A program made the translations under genes and the position numbers. Below, piece after piece: positions 54,509-64,000 of a stretch of 64,000 nt of DNA. Source of the DNA: Anaeramoeba ignava (lineage: Eukaryota > Metamonada > Anaeramoebidae); NCBI GenBank assembly GCA_028826165.1, contig JAPDFW010000065.1:124001-188000 (forward strand), in the 5' to 3' direction. The notes under the pieces are model-generated. The model made no database searches. It worked only from the letters and a program-made list of their open reading frames with translations, and had not been told where the DNA came from. Position 1 is the stretch's first letter, and each line of letters opens with the position of its first letter.

Positions 54509-57500
54509 ATGTCTTTAATTGATTCTGAAATAAAACAAAAAATTATTGATGAATTAAATGAATCAAATGAAATAACAAATTCAAGACAATTTGCAATAAA
54601 AATAGGAAAAGAACATGAAGAAGTTGTTGCTGAATTAAATAGTTTACATGCTTATGAAATTCTTCTTCCTGAAGTTATTCAAGAAGATATTTGGGAACCA
54701 ACTCAAGAAGGTCAAGATTACATTGAAAAAGGTTCTCCTGAAGTTATTTTCTTTAATTCAATCCCTCAAAATGTATTTAATATTTAATATTTAATATTTA
54801 ATATTTATTTAATATTTATTTTTTCTTAATTATTTAATTAGGGAATTGCTCTTTCTGAATTACAAGTTTGATTTCTTATTTATTTTTCTTTTATTTCCAA
54901 AATCCTTTAAAATTATAAATTATAAATTAAAAATTATAAATTAAAAATTATAAATTATAAATTATAAATTAAAAATTATAAATTAAAAATTATAAATTAT
55001 AAATTATAAATTAAAAATTATAAATTAAAAATTATAAATTATAAATTATAAATAATTAAAAATTATAAATAATTATAAATTATAAATTATAAATTATAAA
55101 TAATTAAAAATTAAAAATTATAAATTATAAATTATAAATTATAAATTATAAATTAAAAATTATAAATTAAAAATTATAAATTATAAATTAAAAATTATAA
55201 ATTAAAAATTATAAATTAAAAATTATAAATTATAAATTATAAATTATAAATTAAAAATTATAAATTAAAAAAAATTAAAAATTATAAATTATAAATTAAA
55301 AATTAAAAATTAAAAATTATAAATTATAAATTATAAATTATAAATTATAAATTATAAATTATAAATTATACATTATACATTATACATTATACATTATACA
55401 GAAAACACTAGGACCAATTGCTCAAATTGGTTTTTCTCAATGTATGAAACTAAAATGGATTACAACAAAAAAAATTGAACCAAGTAAAGAAGAAATTGAA
55501 AAACAACAACAACAAAAGAAAAAAGCAAAAGTAGATCAAATGATATTTCAAAAAGTAAATATAAAATATAAAATATAAAATATAAAATATAAAATATAAA
55601 ATATAAAATATAAAATATAAAATATAAAATATAAAATATAAAATATAAAATATAAAATATAAAATATAAAATATAAAATATAAAATATAAAATAATTAAA
55701 ATGAAAACAAAATCAAAAATTTTCATTTTAAAAAGGTTGAAAAAATTGAAGATAAAACTAAAGATTTATTATTACAATTAACTAAATCAACAATTTCATC
55801 AAAAGATTTACAAGCTTTAAAGAGAAGAAAATTAGCACAAATTGTTAAGATTAAATATTTCAAAATTACAAAAGGAGCAACATTTGAAAGATTGATTACA
55901 AAAAAAGAAAAAGTTCACACAGATTTTAATAAAGAAATTCTTTCTCAGTTGAGATTTTAATTTAGTTTAATTTAAATCATTAATTATAAATTAATTTTAA
56001 ACAAAACATTTTTAATTGTATTTAAATTTAACCAAAATTTAGAGAGTTATGGAAAGATGCTTTCTTTAAGAAATATAATTTTAATGCTCTTGGAATTTAT
56101 TCTAGTATATAAAATCATATTAAATCAAATCAATTTCAATTTAATTCAATTTCAAATCAATTTCAAATCAATTTCAATTCAATTTCAAAATCAATTTCAA
56201 ATCAATTTCAAATCAATTTCAAATCAATTTCAAATCAATTTCAAATCAATTTCAAATCAATTTCAAATCAATTTCAAATCAATTTCAATTCAATTTCAAT
56301 TCAATTTCAATTCAATTCAATTCAATTCAATTCAATTTCAATTCAATTTCAATTCAATTTCAAATCAATTTCAAATCAATTTCAAATCAATTTCAAATCA
56401 ATTTCAAATCAATTTCAAATCAATTTCAAATCAATTTCAAATCAATTTCAATTCAATTTCAAATCAATTTCAATTCAATTCAATTCAATTTCAAATCAAT
56501 TTCAAATCAATTTCAAATCAATTTCAAATCAATTTCAATTCAATTTCAATTCAATTTCAAATCAATTTCAATTCAATTTCAATTCAATTTCAATTCAATT
56601 TCAAATCAATTTCAAATCAATTTCAAATCAATTTCAATTCAATTTCAATTCAATTTCAAATCAATTTCAAATCAATTTCAAATCAATTTCAAATCAATTT
56701 CAATTCAATTTCAATTCAATTTCAATTCAATTTCAAATCAATTTCAATTCAATTTCAATTCAATTTCAAATCAATTTCAAATCAATTCAAATCAATCAAA
56801 ATTTAAATTTCAAATCAATTTCAAATCAATTTCAAATCAATTTCAAATCAATTTCAAATCAATTTCAAATCAATTTCAAATCAATTTCAAATCAATTTCA
56901 AATCAATTTCAATTCAATTTCAAATCAATTTCAAATCAATTTCAAATCAATTTCAAATCAATTTAATTTAATATTCAATTTCAAATCAATTCAATTTCAA
57001 ATCAATTCAATTTCAATTCAATTCAATTTAATATTTAATTTACTTTTAATTCAATAAGGTGGCCATTTACATCCATTATTAAAAGTTAGAACACAAGTTA
57101 GAGAAGCTTTTCTTGAATTAGGATTTGAAGAAATGGATACAAGTATTTGGGTTGAATCTTCTTTTTGGAATTTTGATACTTTATTTCAACCTCAACAACA
57201 TCCTGCAAGAGATATGCATGATACATTTTTTATGTCAAGTATAAATCATTTATAAAATTATTTATAAATATAAAATTATTTATAAATTTAATATTATTTA
57301 TAAATATAAAATTATTTATAAATATAAAATTATTTATAAATATAAAATTATTTATAAATTTAATATTATTTTAAGAACCTGAATTTTCAAGTGATTTTCC
57401 AAAAGAATATATGGAAAAAGTTAAAGAAACTCATGAAAAAGGAGGTTATGAATCTATTGGTTGGAGATATGATTGGGATGAACAAGAAGCTAAAAAAAAC

Positions 57501-58406
57501 ATTATGAGAACACATACAACTGCAATATCTTCAAGAACATTAAATTCTTTAATTGGTGTAAAAAGAATATTATTAATAATATTATTATTATTTTTAAGAT
57601 TAATTTAAATTCGAAATATTTTTAAATTTAAAAAAAAATAACAGCAAGAATTTAAACCAAGAAGATTTTTCTCAATTGATCGTGTTTTTAGAAATGAAAC
57701 ACTTGATGCAACACATCTTGCAGAATTTCATCAAGTAGAAGGATTTATAATTGATAAAAATCTATCACTTGGAGATTTAATTGGAGTTATAACACAATTC
57801 TTTCAAAAACTTGGTAAATAATTCAAATTTAATTAGGAATTTTAATTAAATTAAAATTAAAATTAAAATTAAAATTAAAATTAAAAAAATTAAAATTAAA
57901 ATTAAAATTAAAAATTAAAATTTTAAAATTAAAATTAAATTAAAATTAAAATTAAAATTAAAATTAAAATTAAAATTAAAATTAAAATTAAAATTAAAAT
58001 TAAAATTAAAATTAAAATTAAAATTAAAATCAAAATTAAAATTAAAATTAAAATTAAAATTAAAAATTAAAATTAAAATTAAAATTTAAAATTAGGAATG
58101 AATAAATTGAAATTCAAACCAGCTTATAATCCTTATACAGAACCATCAATGGAAATATTCATTTATCATGATGGATTAAAGAGATGGATTGAAGTTGGTA
58201 ATTCAGGAATTTTCAGACCAGAAATGCTTAGACCAATGGGATTTGATGAAGATGTTTCTGTTATTGCTTGGGGATTATCATTAGAAAGACCTACAATGAT
58301 TAAATACAAAGTTAATAACATTAGAGATCTTTTTGGTCATAAAGTTGATCTTCAAACAATTTATTCTTTCCCTCTTTGCAAAATTACTTTAGAGAAATTT
58401 GATTGA
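54509..58406 (+). CDS. FARSA: Cytosolic phenylalanyl-tRNA synthetase alpha subunit
   Basis: About nine exons. The N-terminal winged-helix part ('[20 protein letters not shown]', '[13 protein letters not shown]') is followed by '[18 protein letters not shown]' and '[18 protein letters not shown]'. The catalytic core has '[20 protein letters not shown]' (motif 1), '[19 protein letters not shown]', '[16 protein letters not shown]' and '[14 protein letters not shown]' (motif 2), and '[15 protein letters not shown]' (motif 3). It forms an alpha2-beta2 enzyme charging tRNA-Phe; the beta subunit is not in this window. Splicing restores codons at several joins (for example '...LGIYSSGHLHPLL' across a 940-bp intron). 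Introns are filled by three different satellites. The final exon 58097-58406 ends TGA. Confidence 0.92.
54900..55382 (+). repeat. PheRS alpha intron, AAATTATAAATT satellite
   Basis: AAATTATAAATT/AAATTAAAAATT units of about 480 bp, ending in a few ACATTATACATT units before the next exon. A second short intron at 55560-55695 is pure (AAATAT)-type ATAAAAT repeat. Confidence 0.82.
56115..57057 (+). repeat. PheRS alpha intron, CAATTT satellite
   Basis: About 900 bp of AAATCAATTTC and AATTCAATTTC units. The sense strand has C but almost no G. The donor GTATAT and acceptor AATAAG join in phase. Confidence 0.85.
57815..58096 (+). repeat. PheRS alpha last intron, AAAATT satellite
   Basis: (AAAATT)n hexamers between a GTAAAT donor and a TTAG acceptor. 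Splicing gives '...[14 protein letters not shown]'. Confidence 0.82.
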
Positions 58407-59800
58407 TTTAATTTACAAATTTAATTTACAAATTTAATTACAAATTTAATTACAAATTTAATTACAAATTAAAATCAAATTTAATTACAAATTTAATTAC
58501 AAATTTAATTACAAATTTAAATATAAATTTAAATACAAATTTTAAATATAATTTTAAATATAATTTTAAATATAAAATTAAATATAATTTCAAATATAAA
58601 TTTAAATATAATTTTAAATATAATTTTAAATACAAATTAAATACAAATCAAATATAAATTTAAATACAAATTTAAATATAAAATTAAATACAAATTTAAA
58701 TACAAATTTAAACACAAATTTAAACACAAATTTAAATATAAATTTAAATATAAATTAAAATACAAATTTAAATATAAATTTTAAATATAAATTTAAATAT
58801 AAAATTTAATTATAAATTTAAATACAATTTTAAATATAATTTTAAATATAAATTTAATTATAAATTTAAATATAAAATTAATTACAAAATTAAATATAAA
58901 TTTAAATACAAATTTAAATATAAATTTAAATATAATTTTAAATACAATTTTAAATACAAATTAAATATAAATTTAAATACAATTTTAAATACAATTTTAA
59001 AATACAATTTTAAATATAAATTTAAATATAAATTTAAATATAAATTTAAATCCAAATTTTAATTATAAATTTAAATACAAATTTAAATATAAATTTAAAT
59101 ACAAATTTTAAATATAATTTAAATATAAATTTAAATATAAATTTAAATATAAATTTAAATATAATTTTAAATGTAATTTTAAATATAAATTTAAATATAA
59201 ATTTAAATACAAATTTAAATACAAATTTAAATACAAATTTAAATACAAATTTAAATATAAATTAAAATACAAATTTAAATATAAATTTAAAATACAAATT
59301 TAAATATAAATCAAAATACAAATTTAAATACAAATTAATTATAAATTTAAATATAATTTAAATTACAAATATAAATTTAAATACAAAATCAAAATCCAAA
59401 AATTAAATATAAATTTAAATACAAATTTAAATTTTAAATATAATTTTAATTACAAATTTAAATACAAAATTTAAATACAAATTTAAATATAAATTTAAAT
59501 ATAAATTTAAATATAAATTTAAAATAAAATTTAAATACAAATATAAATATAAATTTAAATATAATTTCAAATACAAATTTAAATACAAATTTTAAATATA
59601 ATTTTAAATATAAATTTAAATACAAATTTAAATACAAATTTAAAATATAAAATTAAATACAATTTTAAATATAATTTTAAATATAAATTTAAATACAAAT
59701 TTAAATATAAATTTAAATACAAATTTAATTATAATTTTAAATCAAATCAAAATCAAAATCAAAATCAAAATCCAAAATTAAATTTAATTTAATTTAATTT
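58407..59800. repeat. 1.35-kb intergenic AAATTTAAATAY satellite
   Basis: Units of AAATTTAAATAC/AAATTTAAATAT with frequent length variants, filling the space between PheRS alpha and the convergent deoxynucleoside kinase. No frame of note. Confidence 0.8.
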
Positions 59801-59910
59801 AAAGTTCATTTCAAGTTTAAAAAAAAAATAAATTTAAAAAGAAAATAATGTTTTTGTTCTTGTATTTTTAATCCAAAAAAAAAATTGGTTTGTGTTTGTG
59901 TTTGTATTGC

Positions 59911-60759
59911 TTAAAAAAAATTAAAAAATTCTTTCTTTGTTTTCATTCCCATAAATTCAATCAAATCCTCTAAATTAGTTTCAAAAGATTCAAACTTAAA
60001 AATAACTTTAGAAGATTTAAACAAATTAAAACTTTCTGATTGATTTCCAAAAGAAGAAACAATACGAAGCCAAGAATAAATAGTTCTAGTTTGATCATCA
60101 ACTAAAAACTCATTTGAATTAATTTTTGATTTTTCCAAAAATTCAGGAATAGTCAATTTAGCAACTCCAGAAAGAATATCATCACAACGGTCAAAATGTT
60201 CCCAATTAAGTAAAATAACGGAAATTTGATGATCTCTTGATTCTTGAACAAGCTCTTTATAACACTTATTCAAACCTTGCAAATATTCAAGTTTAATACT
60301 TGATTCACAAGCAATGCATCTGACATTATTGATTCTATCAAAACAAATTTCAGGTGAAACATCAAGATAAATAATCAAATCAGGTTGAGTTATAAGTGAC
60401 AAGAATTTGTTTCTCAATTTCATATATTCTTCAAATTGAGATTGGTCCAAATTTCCATCAACTAAATTTTGTTTAGCAAAAACATAATCTGAAAAAATTG
60501 ATCGATCCAAAATTATTATCAAATCAGGATTCTCTAAATGTAAAGACATTGCTTGTAGATAAGTTAGAAATCTTTGTCTTAAAAGCCATAATTGCATTAC
60601 ATATGCATATTCTTTTGGATTTCCATAATATTTTTCTAAATATGGATTGTTTGCTACTGGTTCTTTGAAAATTATTATATTCTCTTTTATTGCTAGTTTT
60701 AATTTTGTTGCAAATGTTGTTTTTCCTGCACAAATATTTCCTTCAATAACAATAATCAT
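59911..60759 (-). CDS. Deoxynucleoside kinase (dNK/TK2-dCK family)
   Basis: Single exon, 282 residues. P-loop 'IEGNICAGKTTFATKL' at residues 5-20. 'FKEPVANNPYLEKYY' supplies the family Glu-Pro motif. 'AYVMQLWLLRQRF' corresponds to the substrate-contact helix. 'IILDRSIFSDYVFAK' is the DRS motif that positions base and catalytic residues. 'LIIYLDVSPEICFDRINNVR' leads into the lid with Arg residues. These enzymes phosphorylate deoxynucleosides for salvage. A C-terminal extension of roughly 65 residues after the usual fold is unrecognised. Substrate choice (dA/dG/dC/dT) cannot be read confidently. No mitochondrial targeting peptide is visible, so cytosolic location is inferred. Confidence 0.88.
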   Translation of the reverse strand: MIIVIEGNICAGKTTFATKLKLAIKENIIIFKEPVANNPYLEKYYGNPKEYAYVMQLWLLRQRFLTYLQAMSLHLENPDLIIILDRSIFSDYVFAKQNLVDGNLDQSQFEEYMKLRNKFLSLITQPDLIIYLDVSPEICFDRINNVRCIACESSIKLEYLQGLNKCYKELVQESRDHQISVILLNWEHFDRCDDILSGVAKLTIPEFLEKSKINSNEFLVDDQTRTIYSWLRIVSSFGNQSESFNLFKSSKVIFKFESFETNLEDLIEFMGMKTKKEFFNFF

Positions 60760-61181
60760 TTTTAAAAAACAAATAAAACAAAAACAAATAAAACAAAAAC
60801 AAATAAAACAAAAAAGAAAAGAAAAAATGAATAAGTTTTTTAAAAAAAATTCGTTAATCTTTTAAAGTGAACGGTTAAAAAAAAATAATTAAAAAAAACG
60901 GATATTTTTTTGCGGAATTTATAAAAAGAATTTTAATTTAAATTTTTAAAAAAAGAATTTTAATTTAAATTTTGCGGAATACGTTAAAATTAATAATAAT
61001 TAATAAAAATTAATAAAAATTAATAAAAATTAATAAAAATTAATAAAAATTAATAATAATTAATAATTTTCTCCTTTTTATTTATTTTTTTTTTAATTTT
61101 TTTTTCATTTTTTTTTCCACTTTTTTTTTCATTTAAAAAAATTTATAATTAAAAAAAATATAAAAATTTTTATAAAATTAA
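60760..61181. promoter_or_regulatory. Divergent intergenic region with TTCATTTTTT and GCGGAAT elements
   Basis: Minus strand TTATTCATTTTTTCTTTTC at about 60820-60840 precedes the kinase. Plus strand TTTTTTCATTTTTTTTTCCAC at about 61100-61121 precedes the coiled-coil gene. Between them, TTTTGCGGAAT occurs at about 60910 and 60973, with CGGATATT and AACGGTT nearby, unusual G+C-containing words here. Three AAAACAAATAAAAC units sit next to the kinase start. Confidence 0.5.
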
Positions 61182-63417
61182 ATGGTTGATTCTCCAACAA
61201 ATTCAGATTCAGAAGATGGTAACTAAAAAAAATTAAAATTTATTTTGAAATTAAAAAATTAAAAAATTAAAAAAGCAATTTCCAAAAAAAAAATTAAATA
61301 AAAAAGAATTAAAATGGAAAATTTATAATAAAATTTTTCTTTTTATTTGCTAGATTTTGATTCAGAAAAACTACAACAAATAATACTCGATCAAGAATCA
61401 GAAATTAAAGAGAAACAAGAATTAATTGATAAATTAATAGTTGACTATCGAGAAAGTGTTCAAAAAAATGTTGAATTAATCGAAGAAATAAAACAAAAAG
61501 AAATTGATATAGTTAAACTGCAAAATTCGAATCAACGCCAAAATTTCGAGAAAGAAGAGCAATCAACAGTGTCTGCTCAAGTGAACCAAGACCTAAGACT
61601 TTTAAGGAATGAAAATGCTCGACTCAAAAAACTTGTTGAAGACCTCAAACAAAAAAAAGATTTGGATCAAGGCGATGACAGCAAAAATCACAATGATTTT
61701 CAACTTGAAATCCAAAAATTAAAAAAAACAATTGATGATTTAAATCAAGAAAAAAAAGCAAATCAAATTGCAATAAGAAATTTATCAGAAAAGCTTCAAA
61801 AATCATCAAATTCGCCTCAAAGTCCAAAAACATTAGCCAAAAATCAAACTTTGGATAAATTTGATATTGATTCAAAATTAATTGAGAAAATGAAAAATTT
61901 GGAAATTTTTCAAGAAGATTTTCTCGATGAAAAAAATTTTTCACCTTTTTTACAAAACTTGATCCAAAAATATGAGGATTTACAAAACAACAGCGAAACG
62001 CATGAGGAAGAAATGGAGAAGCAAAAGAAAAGCATGATTGAGAACAAAACACAAGCAGAATTGCTACAAAAAATAAATCTTGAGCAAGGAATGAAGTATA
62101 CACAAGAACTAAGTCAACTCAGAAACGAAAAGAACAGTCTTTCAATCGATCTTGTTAAGGCTCTTGATCAGGTTGAGCGATTGCAGAATAAGATACGTGA
62201 GGCAGAGTCTACTTTCCTCACTTTTAGAACCCAGGAATTGGACAAACAAAACGAACAAATTATGATTCTTAAAAAAAATACAAACTCATTATTTCAATAT
62301 AATTCTAATTTGGAAAAGGAAAACAAAAAAATACACAACGAAATTACGAATTTGATTGAAAATGAGAAAATTTCCCAAGAAATTAAAAACAAAATCTTGC
62401 GTATTTTGCATACAGAAGAACAAACAAATGAATCAATTGAATCAATTATAAATCTTGCAAATTTTGATTATCAAAAAGCTTCAAATCAACAAATTATTGA
62501 AGAGAATGAAATGTTAAAATCCCATAATTCAAAACTTCAAGAAAGAATGGATTTAATTTCCCAACATTTGGATCAATTAGATGGATTTCAATCAGAAAAT
62601 TTAATTCTTTCTCAATTAAAATCACAATTAGAACTCAAAAATCAAGAAAATAATCAACTTGTTATTCATCTTTCTGAATTTGAAAATAAAATTGATTTTC
62701 TTGAGAATGAAAAGGATAATTTAAATCAAGAAATTTTTAAATTGAAACAACAAAAACAAAAACAAAAACAAAAACAAAATGAAATTGAAGAAGAAAATAA
62801 AAAACAAAAACAAAATGAAGAAGAAAATAAAAAACAAAAACAAATTGAAGAAGAAAATAAAAAAATTGAAGAAGAAAATAAAAAAATTGAAGAAGAAAAA
62901 CAAAAACAAATTGAAGAAGAAAAACAAAAACAAATTGAAGAAGAAAAACAAAAACAAATTGAAGAAGAAAATAAAAAAATTGAAGAAAATAAAAAAATTG
63001 AAGAAGAAAAGCAAAAACCTATTAATCAAGATCCTGATGAAGATTTTAAACAACAAATCATGAAAGATTTTGAAAAATCTAAAAAGGAAAAAGTATATGA
63101 TTTTTATATTGAACTTTTAAAGAATCCAAAAAAAAAATCCCGATTTTCAAGAAAAAGAAAATGGGAGAAAAAATTATTAACAATTCGTGATAATTCCTTT
63201 TGAAGTAAGAAATATAGATACAAGACAAATTGAAAGAACTTTTGGTTTTTCCTCTTTAACAGTTAAACCAGAAGTTTGTAATGATCGTAAATTTACTTTT
63301 ATTATTTCTATTCCTGCTGGTGATTTTCTTTTTTCTGCTTTAAATGATTTGGAAAAAAAAGAAATCAATCGATTAATTAAAGAAAGAAAAGCAAATAAAT
63401 CAAAAGGTTTAAAATGA
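61182..63417 (+). CDS. Long coiled-coil protein with possible C-terminal PH-like domain (frameshift near 63187)
   Basis: Exon 1 61182-61218 (MVDSPTNSDSED), exon 2 from 61354. About 590 residues of coiled coil follow ('LRLLRNENARLKKLVEDLKQ', 'LSQLRNEKNSLSIDLVKALD'), then a Lys/Gln/Glu/Ile repeat (62750-63010, 'KQKQIEEE'). A basic stretch 'FYIELLKNPKKKSRFSRKRK' then leads to WEKKLLTI, and this frame stops at 63203. A shift of one base at about 63180-63187 gives an open continuation 'VIIPFEVRNIDTRQIERTFG' ... 'FTFIISIPAGDFLFSALNDL' to 63417, which looks like the second half of a PH-like fold. The whole would be a coiled-coil/PH tether or golgin-like protein. The coiled coil is certain; the PH reading and the shift are inference. 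Codons at 62100-62220 are less AT-rich than neighbours. Confidence 0.6.
62750..63020 (+). repeat. Coding K/Q/E/I repeat
   Basis: Units reading KQKQIEEE and NKKIEEE, helical and highly charged, within the coiled-coil protein. Confidence 0.75.
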
Positions 63418-63472
63418 ATTTTTAATTTTTAATTTTTAATTTTAATTTCAAAAATAAATTCAAAAAAAAATT

Positions 63473-63502
63473 ATTTTCATTTTTTTCTTTTTTTTTTTTT
63501 TT
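63473..63502 (+). promoter_or_regulatory. TTTTCATTTTTTTCTTTTTT element before KRI1
   Basis: Immediately upstream of the ATG at 63506; the tightest spacing of this element seen here. Confidence 0.5.
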
Positions 63503-63505
63503 AAA

Positions 63506-64000
63506 ATGAAAAATAATTTAAAAAATTCTAAAAATAAAAAAAGAAAAATTGAAAATGATTCAATTATTCCTTCTGAAAATGATTCAGAATCTTCAGAAAT
63601 TGAAGATGAAACTGCAGATCTTTTAACAACTCAATTTCAAACAGATATTGCTAAAACATTACAATTAATTAGAGAAAAAAATCCTATAATTTATTCAGAA
63701 AAACCTAATTTTTTTCAAAAAAAATATAAAATTGAAGAAAATGTTAATCAAATTGATAAAAATAATGTTATTCAAGAAGAACAAAAGAAAAAAGTTCTTC
63801 AATCAATTCATTCAGAAGTTAAAAAGTTAGAGAATGATGATGATTTTTTTGTTATTAAAAAGAAATCAGAAGAAGAAAAAGAAAAAGATGATCAAGAATA
63901 TCAAAATTTTATATCAAATCAAAAAGAAAAGGTTTATATTTAAAATATAAATATAAATATAAATATAATTAGAAAATTAAATATAAATATAAATATAATT
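63506..64000 (+). CDS. KRI1: KRI1 ribosome-biogenesis protein, 5' part only
   Basis: The first exon (63506 to about 63930) is open to a GTTTAT donor after 'NQKEK', followed by the TATAAA-type start of an intron running off the window. The encoded N terminus has an acidic segment 'ENDSESSEIEDETADLL' and the family signature 'TDIAKTLQLIREKNPIIYSEKPNFF', matching the KRI1 'LKTLALIRxKDPxIYD...FF' block, then 'ENDDDFFVIKKK'. KRI1 is a nucleolar protein needed for 40S subunit assembly. The Kri1 C-terminal domain would lie beyond base 64000. Only this motif supports the call. Confidence 0.78.

Noticed and set aside
55460-55726. Minus-strand hydrophobic frame ([13 protein letters not shown])
   Set aside because: Antisense of a PheRS alpha exon and its ATAAAAT intron.
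56057-56806. 249-residue open frame of [10 protein letters not shown]-type repeats
   Set aside because: Lies in the PheRS alpha CAATTT intron; a satellite artefact apart from its first residues, which are out of frame with the exon.
62721-63056. Minus-strand Phe/Leu-rich frame
   Set aside because: Antisense of the K/Q/E coiled-coil repeat.
1-64000. tRNA, rRNA or snRNA genes
   Set aside because: No stretch with the required G/C-containing stems or box elements was recognised by eye; a covariance-model scan would be decisive.

Overview
The window looks like nuclear DNA of a free-living amoeboid protist with an extremely A+T-rich genome. Genes carry GT-AG introns, use the standard stops (mostly TAA, some TGA), have no operons, and encode a fully eukaryotic repertoire: Rab GTPases, a Bet1-like SNARE, calnexin, spliceosomal U2B''/U1A, cytosolic PheRS alpha, RMI1, KRI1, a RhoGEF, a Furry homologue, LIM and EF-hand proteins. 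The BTB-BACK-TLDc proteins with an N/Q-rich linker resemble a family I associate with Anaeramoeba (Metamonada). That assignment is inference from recall, not a search; a dictyostelid-like amoebozoan is the main alternative.

Layout. 1-9.6 kb (-): a many-exon Furry/Mor2/Tao3 homologue whose 3' end lies outside the window. 9.7-13.0 kb (-): an NT-C2 + DIL protein. 13-16.9 kb: a 142-bp tandem array, a 39-residue Cys-rich metallothionein-like gene with a decayed second copy, and a 2-kb satellite. 17-23.3 kb: RMI1 (+), a two-domain FEX/Fluc fluoride channel (+), an Asn/Gln-rich protein (-) and a prenyl-tailed EF-hand protein (+). 23.7-32.2 kb: two divergent BTB-BACK-TLDc genes, the second bracketed by inverted arrays of a roughly 150-bp repeat, then a LIM protein. 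32.2-42.9 kb: calnexin, a tandem array of five triple ubiquitin-like genes, and a rearranged Rab locus. 43-50.7 kb: U2B''/U1A, a Rab5-like gene lacking its tail, a broken inverted copy of the BTB-TLDc gene, a Bet1-like SNARE and a second EF-hand gene. 51-64 kb: DH-PH RhoGEF (-), PheRS alpha (+), a deoxynucleoside kinase (-), a coiled-coil/possible PH protein (+) and the 5' end of KRI1 (+).

Themes. Nearly every start codon is preceded by a T-tract element close to TTCATTTTTTTNCTTTTT, and divergent gene pairs carry one on each strand. Most long introns are filled by private simple satellites that have no G on the sense strand. Several otherwise good genes are broken by a single extra base in a short A/T run, which looks like consensus error but could be real. 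Segmental duplication with decay into simple repeats is visible at the metallothionein, ubiquitin-like/Rab and BTB-TLDc loci. Many genes concern membrane traffic, the cytoskeleton and Ca signalling, but they are separately promoted and form no obvious pathway cluster. I saw no tRNA, rRNA, CRISPR or coding transposon.
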